A stretch of 64,000 nt of DNA, taken from contig NZ_RCCC01000001.1 of NCBI RefSeq assembly GCF_003663825.1, positions 3,170,501 to 3,234,500 on the forward strand, given 5' to 3'. This DNA is from Acidovorax sp. 106. GTDB taxonomy: Bacteria; Pseudomonadota; Gammaproteobacteria; Burkholderiales; Burkholderiaceae_C. Below the pieces are notes generated by a model. The model worked only from the letters and a program-made list of their open reading frames with translations. It was not told where the DNA came from and did no database searches. Position 1 is the first letter of the stretch. The number at the start of each line of letters is the position of its first letter. This document shows, piece after piece, positions 51,170 to 61,058 of the stretch. The position numbers and the translations under genes were made by a program.

Positions 51170-52828
51170 TCACACCTGATCGGGCGTGGGCTTGAGGCGG
51201 CTGGGGGCCAGCGCGCCAGCGGACTCCAGGATGGGGTAGGCAATGGAGCACAGCAGCGAGTTGATGCGCTTGAGTTCGCTGATCAGGTCAATGTGCAGGG
51301 AGCTGGTCTCGATGCTCTGCACGGTGTTGTCGGACAGGCGCGCCAGGTGGGTGGCCGAGTAGGCTCGCTCCAGATCGCGAAAGCGTGCTTTTTCTTCCAG
51401 CAGCTTTTGTGCATCGCGCACGTTGCCGTTCAGAAACACGCTCATGGCCAGGCGCAGGTTGGCCACCAGGCGGGTGTGCAGCTCATTGATTTCTTCCATG
51501 CCTGCCTCAGAGAATTGACGGCCCTTCTTGATCTTCTTGTCCTCGATGTCGATCAGCACGCGCTCGATGATGTCGCCAATCTGCTCCATGTTGATGGTGA
51601 AGCTGATGATGTCGGCCCAGCGCCGCCCCTCGCGCTCGTCCAGTGCCTCGCGAGAGATCTTGGTCATGTAGTACTTGATGGCCGAGTACAGGCCATCGAC
51701 TTGGTCGTCGAGCTTGCGCAGGTCTTCTGCCAGCTTCTGGTCATCGCTGCGAATCACCTGGTGCAGGCCCAGCAGCATGGACTCGACCACGTCGGCCTGG
51801 TGCAGCGCCTCGCGGGCGGCGCAGGAGATGGCCAGTGAGGGGGTGGCGAGTGCAGAAGGGTCCAGGTGCTGCGGGCGGCTGCCTGCGGACGGGGCTTGCG
51901 CATCGGCCGTGGGCAGAATGCGCTGAACCAGCCTGGACACGGGGCGGGTGAGCCCGATGCACACCAGGCCCACCACCAGGTTGAACGCGAGGTGGAACAG
52001 CACCACCAGGCTCGCGGTGTCGGGCACATAGGGGCGTGCGTGGCGCAGCCACAGGCCAATCAGCGGGGTCATGATGACCACGCCGATGACTTTGAACATC
52101 AGGTTGCCCATTGGCACCTGCCGGGTCTGCACATTGGCCTTGAGTGTGGTGAGCACGGCCAGCAGGCCACTGCCCAGGTTGGCCCCCACCACCAGGCCCA
52201 GGGCCACGTCCACCGGAATACCGCCAGAGCCCGCCAGCGTGGCCGTGAGCAGCACAGTGGCCAGGCTGGAGTAAGACAGCACGGCCAGCACCGAGCCCGT
52301 GAAAATCTCCAGCAGCAAATCGCTGGTGAGTGCGCCCAGCAGGGTGCGCACGGTGGGTGACTGGGTGAGGACGGTGGTGGATTCGGTGATCAGCCGCAGC
52401 GCCAGCAGCATCAGGCCCAGGCCAATGAGCACTCGCCCCACGCGGCCCACGGCCGTGTCTTTGCGCGAGATGAACAGCACCACCCCCACAAAGATGAAGA
52501 GGGGCGACAGCCAGGACAGGTCCATGGCAAACACCACCGCCATCACGCTGGTGCCCACGTCGGCCCCCAGCATCACGGCCAGCGCCGCAGGCAGCCCCAC
52601 CAGCCCCTGGCCTACGAACGATGACACGATGAGCGCCGTGGCTGTGCTGGACTGCACCAGCGCCGTGACCCCCATGCCGGACAGCACCGCCGTGAACCGC
52701 GTGCTGACGCTGCGGGCGATGAGCTGGCGCAGGTTGGCGCCAAACACACGCAGGATGCCGGTGCGCACCAGATGGGTGCCCCAGATGAGCAGGGCCACAG
52801 CGGCCAGTAGGTTCAACAGATGCTTCAT
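51170..52828 (-). CDS. Na+/phosphate cotransporter with PhoU-like domain
   Basis: This 552-aa protein has an NptA/NptB membrane part (about 1-315) and a C-terminal PhoU-like helical domain (about 345-530). The first Na/Pi repeat carries GVTALVQSSTATALIV. In the second repeat the expected QSS reads YSS (VLSYSSLATVLLTA). Family members import phosphate with Na+; the PhoU-like domain is thought to regulate. The start MKHLLNLLAAVALLIWGTHL fits the family. Confidence 0.93.
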   Translation of the reverse strand: MKHLLNLLAAVALLIWGTHLVRTGILRVFGANLRQLIARSVSTRFTAVLSGMGVTALVQSSTATALIVSSFVGQGLVGLPAALAVMLGADVGTSVMAVVFAMDLSWLSPLFIFVGVVLFISRKDTAVGRVGRVLIGLGLMLLALRLITESTTVLTQSPTVRTLLGALTSDLLLEIFTGSVLAVLSYSSLATVLLTATLAGSGGIPVDVALGLVVGANLGSGLLAVLTTLKANVQTRQVPMGNLMFKVIGVVIMTPLIGLWLRHARPYVPDTASLVVLFHLAFNLVVGLVCIGLTRPVSRLVQRILPTADAQAPSAGSRPQHLDPSALATPSLAISCAAREALHQADVVESMLLGLHQVIRSDDQKLAEDLRKLDDQVDGLYSAIKYYMTKISREALDEREGRRWADIISFTINMEQIGDIIERVLIDIEDKKIKKGRQFSEAGMEEINELHTRLVANLRLAMSVFLNGNVRDAQKLLEEKARFRDLERAYSATHLARLSDNTVQSIETSSLHIDLISELKRINSLLCSIAYPILESAGALAPSRLKPTPDQV

Positions 52829-53167
52829 GAAATACCGTCGTTGTTCTTGTTGTGGTGCTTGCGGCGGGCTTGTTCAGCACCCACCCGCAGCATGTCGCGT
52901 GGCTCTTGCCGACCTTTGGCCGAAACACCGCAGGTGCTGGCCGGGCCGTTGAGCGATCGCATAACGGGTTATGCAAAAAACGCGCTCACCCTTGTTTTTC
53001 ATCAAATTGACACACAAGCATACTCCTGAATCGATAGCGTCCGCGCAGAAGCCCATGAGGCTGGCGAGGCATCGTGCATGACGCATATGGCACATGCCAT
53101 AACGCCAACGGCCCGCACAAGGCGGGCCGTTGGGTGGGGATGGACGCCACAGTGTGGCTGCATCGGT
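52829..53167. other. Intergenic region between the Na/Pi cotransporter and lspA
   Basis: This 339-bp stretch carries the promoter side of the cotransporter gene (no clear boxes assigned), a stretch with TTTGCATAACCC-type AT-rich sequence around 52960-52980, and a strong hairpin near lspA. No coding sequence is supported. Confidence 0.6.
53106..53132 (-). terminator. Strong hairpin after lspA (probable terminator)
   Basis: CAACGGCCCGC and GCGGGCCGTTG form a perfect 11-bp stem with a 5-base loop about 36 bp past the lspA stop. No T-run follows on the minus strand, so termination may be incomplete or factor-assisted. Confidence 0.55.
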
Positions 53168-53677
53168 TCAGCGCTCGCGCCGTGCTCTCAGCAGTTCATC
53201 CAGAATCAGGCAAACAGCCCCCACGGTGATGGCGGAGTCCGCCACATTGAATGCGGGGAAGTGCGTGCCCATGGCGTGGAAGTCCAGAAAATCCACCACG
53301 TAGCCGTGCATGAGGCGGTCCACCACATTGCCGATGGCGCCACCCATGACGCTGGCCAGCGCAAAGCAAAACAGCTTTTGGGTGGGGTGCTTGTACAACT
53401 GCCACACAATGAAAATACTGGCCACGGCCCCAATGCCCGTGAACAGCCAGCGCTGCCATCCCCCCGCATTCGACAGGAAGGAGAACGCCGCACCGGTGTT
53501 GTGGGCGCGCACGATGTTGAAGAAGCCTGTGATGTGTGTGGCTTCACCCCATTGGTAGTTGCGCAGGATCAGGTCCTTGGTCCATTGGTCGGCCACCACA
53601 ATGGCCACGGCCCACAGCAGCCACCAGCCCATGCTGCGGGCCACAGACTGCCCGCCGAAGGTTTGCGCGCCCGCCAT
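53168..53677 (-). CDS. lspA: Lipoprotein signal peptidase LspA
   Basis: This 169-aa four-helix aspartic peptidase cleaves prolipoproteins after diacylglyceryl transfer. Catalytic regions are [15 protein letters not shown] and [27 protein letters not shown] is also conserved. It directly follows ileS (stop and start abut as TAAATG), so it is translationally linked to it. Confidence 0.97.
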   Translation of the reverse strand: MAGAQTFGGQSVARSMGWWLLWAVAIVVADQWTKDLILRNYQWGEATHITGFFNIVRAHNTGAAFSFLSNAGGWQRWLFTGIGAVASIFIVWQLYKHPTQKLFCFALASVMGGAIGNVVDRLMHGYVVDFLDFHAMGTHFPAFNVADSAITVGAVCLILDELLRARRER

Positions 53678-56545
53678 TTAAGCGCACACCCGGTTTTCAC
53701 CGGCGCCATGGAGGTTGCTGGTGCAACGGCTGCAAATGGTGGGGTGGGCTGCGTCTTGGCCTACATCGTCGCGGTAGTGCCAGCAGCGTTCGCACTTGGC
53801 GCTGGAACTGCTCGTAACGCTGATCTGCAAAGCGCTACCAGCTACCAATTCGATAGCGGAAATGATGAACACGAACTTCAGGTCGTCGCCCAGGCTGCTC
53901 AGCAAGGCGTAGTCCTCGGGAGCTGCCGTGAGCGTCACGTTGGCTTGCAGGGGCGAGCCCACCTGGCCTGCGGCGCGCAGCGTCTCGATCTCCTTGTTCA
54001 CCACGTCGCGGATCTCGCGGATGCGTGTCCACTTGGCCAGCAGGCCTTCGTCGGCGCTGGCGATGGAGCCATAGGTCTCCAGGAAGATGGAGTTGGAGCT
54101 GCCAAACACCTTCCATGCCTCTTCGGCCGTGAAGGAGAGGAATGGCGCCATCCAGCGCAGCATGGCGTGGGTGATCTGGTACAGCGCGGTCTGGGCGCTG
54201 CGGCGGGCCAGGCTCTTGGGTGCTGTGGTGTACAGGCGGTCCTTGAGCACGTCCAGGTAGAAGCCGCCCAAGTCTTCCGAGCAGTACAGCTGCAGCTTGG
54301 CCACCACGGGGTGGAATTCATACACCTTGTAGTGGGCCAGCACCGTGGCCTGGAATTCGGCTGCGCGGGTGAGGGCGTAGCGGTCGATCTCCAGCATGTC
54401 ACCAAATGGCACGGCGTCCTTCGTGGGATCAAAGTCGCTCACGTTGGCCAGCAAGAAGCGCAGGGTGTTGCGGATGCGGCGATACGCGTCCACCACCCGG
54501 GCGAGGATCTTCTCGTCGCCCGCGATGTCGCCGGAGTAGTCGCTGGCGGCCACCCACAGGCGGATGATTTCTGAGCCCAGCTTGTTGCTGATCTCCTGAG
54601 GATCGATGCCGTTCTTGAGCGATTTGCTCATCTTGATGCCCTTGGCATCCACGGTGAAGCCGTGCGTGAGCAGGCCACGGTAGGGCGCACGGCCTTCCAG
54701 CGCGCTGGCCAGCAGCAGTGAGCTGTGGAACCAGCCCCGGTGCTGGTCGTGGCCTTCCAGGTAAAGGTCGGCCTCGGGGCCGGTGTCGTGGTGCACGTTG
54801 GGGTGCGTGCCACGCAGCACGTGGCTGAAGGTGGATCCGGAGTCAAACCACACTTCCAGGATGTCGGTGCTCTTGGTGTAGTGGGGGGCGTCTTCAGCGC
54901 CCAGGATTTCTTCGGTCGTCACGCGGCTCCAGGCCTCGATGCCGCCCTTTTCGACGATGGCTGCTGCCTGGTCCATGATTTCCATGGTGCGCGGGTGCAG
55001 CTCGCCCGAATCCTTGTGCAGAAAGAACGGGATGGGCACGCCCCAGCTGCGCTGGCGCGAGATGCACCAGTCGGGCCGCCCGGCGATCATGTCGTGCAGG
55101 CGGGCCTTGCCGTTCTCGGGGTAGAAGCTGGTGTGCTCGACGGCGTCCAGGGCAATCTGGCGCAGCGTCTTGGCGGGCTTTTCTCCAGCCTTGGTGAATA
55201 CGCCTTCGCCTTCGTCCATGCGGATGAACCACTGGGCGGCGGCGCGGTAGATCACCGGCGTCTTGTGGCGCCAGCAGTGTGGATAGCTGTGCGTGATGTC
55301 CTTGGTGGTCATCAGGCGGCCCGCGTTGCGCAGGGCTTCGATGATGACGGGCACGGCCTTCCAGATGTGCAGGCCGCCGAACAGCGGGAAGTCAGCCGCG
55401 TAGGTGCCGTTGCCTTGCACGGGGTTCAGGATGTCGTCCAAGGCCATACCATGCGCGCGGCAGGAGTTAAAGTCTTCCAGACCGTAGGCGGGCGACGAGT
55501 GCACGATACCCGTGCCGTCGTCGGCCGTGGCGTAGTCGGCCAGGTACACCGGGGCGAGGCGGCGGTAGCCTGCATCGACGTCGTACAGCGGGTGCTCAAA
55601 CTCCAGGCCGCCCAGGTTCTTGCCCAGGGTGGTGGCCAGCACGCTGCCCGTGAGGCCATAGCGCTCCAGGCACGACGCCACCAGGGGCTCGGCCACCAGC
55701 AGCAGGCGTTCGCCCGCATCGACCAGCGCGTAGGTGATTTCGGGGTTCAGGTTCAGTGCCTGGTTGGCGGGGATGGTCCAGGCGGTGGTGGTCCAGATGA
55801 CCACAAACGCGTCTTTGGTTAGCGCGGGCAGGCCGAAGGCTGCGGCCAGCTGGGCCGGGTCGTGTGACTTGAAGGCCACATCCAGCGTGGTGCTCTTCTT
55901 GTCCTGGTACTCGATCTCGAACTCGGCCAGTGACGAGCCGCAGTCAAAGCACCAGTACACGGGCTTGAGGCCACGGTACACAAAGCCACGCTCCATCACG
56001 CGCTTGAACGCACGGATTTCGCCCGCTTCGTTGGCGAAGTTCATGGTCTTGTAGGGGTTGTCCCATTCGCCCAAAACGCCCAGGCGCTTGAAGTCGGTCA
56101 TTTGCTGCGCGATCTGCTCGGTGGCGAAGGCGCGGCTCTTGGCCTGCATTTCGTCACGCGGCAGGTTGCGGCCGTGCAGCTTTTCGATGGCGTTTTCGAT
56201 GGGCAGACCGTGGCAGTCCCAGCCGGGCACGTACAGCGCGTCAAAGCCTTCGAGTTGGCGCGCCTTGGTGATCATGTCCTTCAGGATCTTGTTGACCGCA
56301 TGGCCCATGTGGATCTGGCCATTGGCGTAGGGAGGGCCGTCGTGCAGGATGAACTTGGGCGCGCCATGGCGGGCATCGCGCAGGCGCTTGTACATGCCCT
56401 GGTCTTCCCACTCCTTGACCCAGCCTGGCTCGCGCTTGGGCAGGTCGCCGCGCATGGGGAAACTGGTGTCGGGCAGGTTCAGCGTGGCGCGGTAGTCCAC
56501 TGCAGTAGTGCCGCTGGACGGGGTGGGGCTGGCGTTATCGGACAT
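53678..56545 (-). CDS. ileS: Isoleucyl-tRNA synthetase
   Basis: This 955-aa class I synthetase has the HIGH-equivalent [14 protein letters not shown], the editing domain (about 190-400), KMSKS in [10 protein letters not shown] and a C-terminal zinc finger ([10 protein letters not shown] ... CSRCTSNL). Length is normal for bacterial IleS. Oddity: about residues 892-906 ([16 protein letters not shown]), just before the zinc finger, are encoded by a dispersed palindromic repeat. It follows ribF on the same strand with a 108-bp gap, the usual betaproteobacterial order. Confidence 0.97.
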   Translation of the reverse strand: MSDNASPTPSSGTTAVDYRATLNLPDTSFPMRGDLPKREPGWVKEWEDQGMYKRLRDARHGAPKFILHDGPPYANGQIHMGHAVNKILKDMITKARQLEGFDALYVPGWDCHGLPIENAIEKLHGRNLPRDEMQAKSRAFATEQIAQQMTDFKRLGVLGEWDNPYKTMNFANEAGEIRAFKRVMERGFVYRGLKPVYWCFDCGSSLAEFEIEYQDKKSTTLDVAFKSHDPAQLAAAFGLPALTKDAFVVIWTTTAWTIPANQALNLNPEITYALVDAGERLLLVAEPLVASCLERYGLTGSVLATTLGKNLGGLEFEHPLYDVDAGYRRLAPVYLADYATADDGTGIVHSSPAYGLEDFNSCRAHGMALDDILNPVQGNGTYAADFPLFGGLHIWKAVPVIIEALRNAGRLMTTKDITHSYPHCWRHKTPVIYRAAAQWFIRMDEGEGVFTKAGEKPAKTLRQIALDAVEHTSFYPENGKARLHDMIAGRPDWCISRQRSWGVPIPFFLHKDSGELHPRTMEIMDQAAAIVEKGGIEAWSRVTTEEILGAEDAPHYTKSTDILEVWFDSGSTFSHVLRGTHPNVHHDTGPEADLYLEGHDQHRGWFHSSLLLASALEGRAPYRGLLTHGFTVDAKGIKMSKSLKNGIDPQEISNKLGSEIIRLWVAASDYSGDIAGDEKILARVVDAYRRIRNTLRFLLANVSDFDPTKDAVPFGDMLEIDRYALTRAAEFQATVLAHYKVYEFHPVVAKLQLYCSEDLGGFYLDVLKDRLYTTAPKSLARRSAQTALYQITHAMLRWMAPFLSFTAEEAWKVFGSSNSIFLETYGSIASADEGLLAKWTRIREIRDVVNKEIETLRAAGQVGSPLQANVTLTAAPEDYALLSSLGDDLKFVFIISAIELVAGSALQISVTSSSSAKCERCWHYRDDVGQDAAHPTICSRCTSNLHGAGENRVCA
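53822..53858. repeat. AGCGCT palindromic repeat, copy i, inside ileS
   Basis: In coding direction: GCTATCGAATTGGTAGCTGG then TAGCGCTTTGCAGATCAGCG. This is the layout of the other copies, in frame in the ileS C-terminal region. Confidence 0.7.
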
Positions 56546-56653
56546 GAAGAAGCCTTAAAACGGTGCAATCCGGGGCAGACCCGGCGCGAAAAACGAGGGA
56601 TGCAAAGACAGAGGTGGGCCTGCAATCCGCAGGCGCTGCGCGCAGGCAGCCCT

Positions 56654-57703
56654 CTAAATTCGGTCGCGCGTGGTCTGGCGACGGGTTTCGGTGTGCGAGG
56701 GGGCTTGGGCCGAGGCAAAGTACGCTCGCGCATCGGCGCAGTCTTTCGCAATGCCCTTCGTCAAGGCATCGAGACCGTCGTACTTGAGCTCGTCGTGCAG
56801 TTTGTGCAGAAGTTCCACCCGGATGATTTTACCGTACGCCCCCTCGGGCCCCAGGGTGGAGGGCCAGTCCAGGCAATGGGTTTCCAGCAGCACCCGGCCG
56901 CCGTTGACGTCGCTCGGGTCCAGTGAGGGGCGCACCCCCAGGTTGGCCACGCCGGGCAAGGGCGCTGCGCCCAGGCCGTGCACCAGCACGGCAAAGATGC
57001 CGCTGGCGGCAGGCTTCCAATGGGCAAAGCGCAGGTTCAGGGTGCGAAACCCGTCCTGTGCACCCTGCGCGCTGGCGCCCAGCTCACGGCCGAGCTTGCG
57101 GCCGTGCACCACATGGCCTGAGATGGTGTAGGGGCGCCCCAGCAGGGTGGCTGCTGCCTCCATGTCGCCCTGCGCCAGGGCATGGCGTACGGCAGAGCTG
57201 GAAACGCGCAGGCCGCGCACCTCGTAGCTGTTCATGCGGGCCACGTCAAAGCCCTGGGCCTGGCCTGCCGCATCCAGCATGGCGTAGTCGCCCGCGCGCT
57301 GGGCGCCAAAGCGAAAATCGTCGCCCACCAGCGCATAGCGCACCCCCAGGCCTTGCACCAGCACCTCGTCGATGAACGCCTGTGGAGTTTGCGCGGCCAG
57401 GCGTGCGCTGAACGGCAGCACCACCACCTGCTGCACGCCACAGCGCTCCAGCTCGGTCAACTTGTCGCGCAGGGTGCCGATGCGGGCCGGGGCCAGCTCG
57501 GGCTTGTGCAGCGCACCGGCAAAGTAGTCGCGGGGGTGCGGCTCAAAGGTCAGCACGCAACTCTCCACCCCTCGGTGGGCGGCTTCGTTGTTCAACAGCG
57601 CCAGCATGGCCTGGTGGCCACGGTGCACGCCGTCGAAATTACCGATGGTCAACGCGCACGCGCGGGCGATGCCGGGGTGGTGAAATCCGCGAAAAATCTT
57701 CAT
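56654..57703 (-). CDS. ribF: Bifunctional riboflavin kinase / FAD synthetase
   Basis: This 349-aa enzyme makes FMN and FAD. Its N-terminal nucleotidyltransferase domain has LTIGNFDGVHRGHQAML; the C-terminal kinase domain has GRPYTISGHVVHGRKLGR and VANLGVRPSLD. MKIFRGFHHPGIARACALTI at 57703 is the family-like start; an upstream ATG adds 12 residues from repeat sequence. It heads ribF-ileS-lspA. No FMN riboswitch is seen upstream. Confidence 0.96.
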   Translation of the reverse strand: MKIFRGFHHPGIARACALTIGNFDGVHRGHQAMLALLNNEAAHRGVESCVLTFEPHPRDYFAGALHKPELAPARIGTLRDKLTELERCGVQQVVVLPFSARLAAQTPQAFIDEVLVQGLGVRYALVGDDFRFGAQRAGDYAMLDAAGQAQGFDVARMNSYEVRGLRVSSSAVRHALAQGDMEAAATLLGRPYTISGHVVHGRKLGRELGASAQGAQDGFRTLNLRFAHWKPAASGIFAVLVHGLGAAPLPGVANLGVRPSLDPSDVNGGRVLLETHCLDWPSTLGPEGAYGKIIRVELLHKLHDELKYDGLDALTKGIAKDCADARAYFASAQAPSHTETRRQTTRDRI

Positions 57704-57715
57704 CGGTATGTTATC

Positions 57716-57752
57716 TTTTTGATAGCAGCTAGCGCTCACAGATCAAGCGCAA
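57716..57752. repeat. AGCGCT palindromic repeat, copy j
   Basis: TTTTTGATAGCAGCTAGCGC, loop, then ATCAAGCGCAAGACG. It lies just upstream of the ribF start, in the ribF/HNH intergenic region. Confidence 0.75.
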
Positions 57753-57939
57753 GACGCCAATTTGTCATGAAAACGGAGTATATTGTGACCGAGGCTTCTT
57801 CTTGTGACACTTTGCCCCACGCACGAGCGTAACTGGGCGGGGCTGGCGTGCAAGAGGGCCTGAATGGCGCCGACCCAGGGCCATCCCGAGACATCCGAGT
57901 TCCGAATCCTTGTGTACCCAGAGTTCCAGGAGGCGTGTT

Positions 57940-58497
57940 TTGAAGGTCTTGAAGCTGTCAGCCCAAGGGCTGCCCCAATCGTGGATTACGCTGGAGCAAG
58001 CGGTCATTCATTACGCTGCGGGTGAGGTGCGCTGGGAGTCCGGCGCGCAGATCGCGCGTTTTCGAGGTGGGCACAACGCTGTAACGGGCGAACAGTCGGT
58101 GATTGCGGTGAACAGCATCATCGGTACCAAGGGCGTGCCACGCATCAATCCGTTTGACCTCAAACCAGGCCTGACCAACAGCAAGCTGTTTGCGCGCGAT
58201 CGGAATGTCTGTGCCTACTGCGGCGGGCATTTTCATGAGGAAGAACTCACCCGTGAGCACATCGTGCCCTTTGCCCACCATGGGCAGGACCACTGGATGA
58301 ATGTGGTCACCGCCTGCCGCGCCTGCAACCACCGCAAAGGCCCACGCACTCCCGAGCAGGCCCACATGCCTTTGCTTTACACCCCCTACGTGCCCAGCCT
58401 GTGGGAGGATTTCATCCTGCGTAACCGCCGTATCTTGGTGGACCAGATGGAGTTTTTGATGGCGCATGTGCCCAAGTCGTCGCGGTTGTCGGCTTAG
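57940..58497 (+). CDS. HNH endonuclease-domain protein
   Basis: This 185-aa protein has an HNH/CxxC zinc nuclease domain: CAYCGGHF, then LTREHIVPFAHHGQDHWMN, then ACRACNHRKG (residues about 95-145). It starts at a TTG (57940): AGGAGG lies six bases upstream, and the result is MKVLKLSAQGLPQSWITLEQ. The family is widespread as a single gene in Comamonadaceae; its role is unknown. No restriction or toxin-antitoxin neighbours are visible. Confidence 0.88.
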   Translation: MKVLKLSAQGLPQSWITLEQAVIHYAAGEVRWESGAQIARFRGGHNAVTGEQSVIAVNSIIGTKGVPRINPFDLKPGLTNSKLFARDRNVCAYCGGHFHEEELTREHIVPFAHHGQDHWMNVVTACRACNHRKGPRTPEQAHMPLLYTPYVPSLWEDFILRNRRILVDQMEFLMAHVPKSSRLSA

Positions 58498-58585
58498 CGC
58501 GTTCGGCACAGCGCCTGGGCAGGGTTGCAGTCTGGTCGGGTAATAGGTTTGTGAAAAAATAAGGGTTTCCCCTTGATTTGATCCC

Positions 58586-59527
58586 ATGATTGTTCGCGAT
58601 CGGCCTTCCGGGCTGCGGTTGTTTCTGCTGCTGCGGGGCTCGATCCTTCAGCGCATTCGCTGGACGCTGCTGTTCAACACCCTGTTGGCCACCGTGGTCA
58701 CCTTGGCCCATGGCAGCCTGTTCACGTTCAAGATCACCCTAACCCCGATCCCCTTCACGCTGATGGGTTTGCCGCTGGCCATCTTTTTGGGCTTCAGAAA
58801 CACCACGGCCTACGATCGCTATTGGGAAGGGCGCAAGCTGTGGGGGGACCTGGTGCTGCGCACGCGTAACCTGTCCCGGCAGTGCCTGAGCCTGATTGAA
58901 CTGAATCAGCCGGTGGACCCGTCGGACCGCGCGGGCGATGTGCGCGTACGCATGGTGCACCGCGCCATTGCCTTTGTGCATGCGTTGCGTCTGCATTTGC
59001 GTGCGCAAAGCGATGACGCGCTGCTGCAGCGTTGGTTGCCTGCCGAAGACTGGCCGCGTGTGGCGCAGTCATCGCAGCGCCCCGATGCCATCATGCAGGG
59101 CATGGGGCAGGACTTGGCGCTGTGCCTGCGTGAGCGGCGCATCGACCCCTGCCTTGCCGCGGGCATTGACGCCACCCTGTCGGCCATGACGGCATCGGCA
59201 GCCTCTTGCGAACGCATTCGCAACACCCCGGTCCCTTTCTCGTACACGTTGCTGCTGCACCGCACGGCTTACCTGTATTGCTTCTTGCTGCCCTTCGGCT
59301 TGGTGGACACCACTGGCTTCATGACGCCGTTTGTGGTGGCCATCGTGGCTTACACCTTCTTTGGGCTGGATGCACTGGGCGATGAGATCGAAGAGCCCTT
59401 TGGCCTGGAGAGCAACGACTTGCCTCTGGACACGCTGTGTCGGGCCATTGAAATCAACCTGCGCGAAGCGCTGGGCGAGCGCGACTTGCCCGCGCCTTTG
59501 CTGCCGGTGGATTACCTGCTGACTTGA
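58586..59527 (+). CDS. Bestrophin-family (UPF0187) membrane protein
   Basis: This 313-aa protein starts MIVRDRPSGLRLFLLLRGSI. It has the bestrophin layout, with TLLFNTLLATVVTLAHGSLF and FTLMGLPLAIFLGFRNTTAY (membrane segments and the NxxAYDRYWEGRKLWG loop), and DALGDEIEEPFGLESNDLPL, which is the Glu/Asp-rich family signature. Bacterial relatives form pentameric anion or cation channels. A terminator follows. Confidence 0.93.
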   Translation: MIVRDRPSGLRLFLLLRGSILQRIRWTLLFNTLLATVVTLAHGSLFTFKITLTPIPFTLMGLPLAIFLGFRNTTAYDRYWEGRKLWGDLVLRTRNLSRQCLSLIELNQPVDPSDRAGDVRVRMVHRAIAFVHALRLHLRAQSDDALLQRWLPAEDWPRVAQSSQRPDAIMQGMGQDLALCLRERRIDPCLAAGIDATLSAMTASAASCERIRNTPVPFSYTLLLHRTAYLYCFLLPFGLVDTTGFMTPFVVAIVAYTFFGLDALGDEIEEPFGLESNDLPLDTLCRAIEINLREALGERDLPAPLLPVDYLLT

Positions 59528-59572
59528 ATGGGTCCCGCATCTGCATGCCTTCGCCCGTTGCCGTGCGAAAGC

Positions 59573-59606
59573 AAAAAGCCCCGTTCGCAAGACCGGGGCT
59601 TTTTTG
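59573..59606. terminator. Bidirectional rho-independent terminator
   Basis: AAAAAGCCCCG, a 10-base loop, CGGGGCTTTTTT. It serves the convergent bestrophin and methyltransferase genes. Confidence 0.95.
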
Positions 59607-59636
59607 TTGGGCCTGCTGGAGCGCAGGGTCAGGGCA

Positions 59637-60956
59637 TCAGGCTGCCGCAGGTTTGTGCGCCGTCACGACAAAACCTTGCACTGGCGTGCCGCCTTCGGTG
59701 CGCAGGGTGGTGTCTTCCACGCCCACCTCGTCAAAGCCCGCCGCACGGCACAGCGCCTCTACATGGCTGCGCTTGTGGGTGTAGCGGCCATTGGCCTGCA
59801 GCACCAAATCGGGACCGTTTTCATCGGCTGCTTCGCACGAGAAGATCAGTTGGCCATCGGCTGCCAGCACCCGCAGCGCGTTCGGGATGGCCGTGGTCAG
59901 ATCGCCCGCGTAGATGAACACATCCAGCGCCGTGATGACTTGGTACAAACCATCGGGGGTATCGCGCAGTGCATCGTGCAGGTTCACGGTGTGGAAGCGG
60001 TCGTACACCTTGTGGCGCGCCGCTTGTTCCACCATTTTGGTGGACAGGTCCACCCCGATCATGTAGCCGCCATTCAATGGGCCCAGGCAGACACCCAGCA
60101 GCCCGGTGCCGCAGCCCAGGTCCAGCAAATTCAGGTGCTTGTCGGGGTAGCGCGCCACGATCTTTTCTGCCACTTGCTTGGGCAGTTGGTACTTGAGGCC
60201 ACGCACCATGTGCCCGTCGTACACATCTGCCATGCCATCAAACAGGTGGCGCATCAGTGCAGGAGGTTGCTGGCTGGGCACCTGGCCCTGGGCCAGTTGG
60301 GCGTAATACTGGTAGACCTCGTCTTGCGGTGCCAGCGCCAGCAGGGCTTGGGTGTCCGACAGCGCGTCTGCCGCCTTGCCGCAGACCAGCAGCGTTTGCA
60401 CGCGGCCCACCAGGGATTCATGGTCGCTGGGGTTTTCGGCAATCAGTCCCGCCCACAGGGCCAGCGCCTCTTCAAACTGGCTCTGCTCGGTCAAATCGCG
60501 CGCGAGCAGGCGGCGCAGCATCACATCGTTGGGCACCAGCTCCAGGCCACGACGCAGGTGGCGAATGGCCATGTCGGTGTGGCCCGCGCGGTGGGCGATG
60601 TCCACCACACCGGCCAGCACCGTCAGGTTCTTAGGCTCCAGGGCCACCACTTTTTCTGCCGTTTCCACGGCATCCTTGAACTGGTTCTGGCGGGCATGCA
60701 GCAGAGCCAGTTCCAACAGGCCCGGTGCCCATTCTGGCGAGAGCGAAACGGATTTGCGCAGGGCCTCGAATGCTCCCTTGATGTTGCCGGATTTCTCTGC
60801 CATCAGGCCGCCCAGCATGAAGACGCGTGGGTCTTGGGGCCATTGCTTGTTGGCCTTGTTCAGGGTCAGTGCCGCATTCTTGAGATCGCCCTTGGCGATT
60901 TGCTCGCGGGCTTTTTGCAGGTGCTTGAGATTGGGGTCGGTCGCGTTAACGCTCAT
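59637..60956 (-). CDS. TPR-domain SAM-dependent methyltransferase
   Basis: This 439-aa protein has tetratricopeptide repeats (about residues 5-225) followed by a class I methyltransferase domain (about 240-430). The SAM loop reads LLDLGCGTGLLGVCLG, with the acidic residue in MIGVDLSTKMVEQA. The substrate is unknown; the TPR part probably binds a protein partner. The ATG at 60956 starts MSVNATDPNLKHLQKAREQI. No membrane segment is seen. Confidence 0.93.
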   Translation of the reverse strand: MSVNATDPNLKHLQKAREQIAKGDLKNAALTLNKANKQWPQDPRVFMLGGLMAEKSGNIKGAFEALRKSVSLSPEWAPGLLELALLHARQNQFKDAVETAEKVVALEPKNLTVLAGVVDIAHRAGHTDMAIRHLRRGLELVPNDVMLRRLLARDLTEQSQFEEALALWAGLIAENPSDHESLVGRVQTLLVCGKAADALSDTQALLALAPQDEVYQYYAQLAQGQVPSQQPPALMRHLFDGMADVYDGHMVRGLKYQLPKQVAEKIVARYPDKHLNLLDLGCGTGLLGVCLGPLNGGYMIGVDLSTKMVEQAARHKVYDRFHTVNLHDALRDTPDGLYQVITALDVFIYAGDLTTAIPNALRVLAADGQLIFSCEAADENGPDLVLQANGRYTHKRSHVEALCRAAGFDEVGVEDTTLRTEGGTPVQGFVVTAHKPAAA

Positions 60957-61058
60957 GGGTGCATGGATCGCTGCAAACAGACCGATAGCGGCCTGCCAGG
61001 CTTTGCTGCGCCTGTGGATTGGCTGTGAAACCCTGATTATCCAGGATTCATCATGCCG

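Noticed and set aside
57704-57939. FMN riboswitch upstream of ribF
   Set aside because: The conserved RFN-element segments are not present; the region is occupied by a palindromic repeat.
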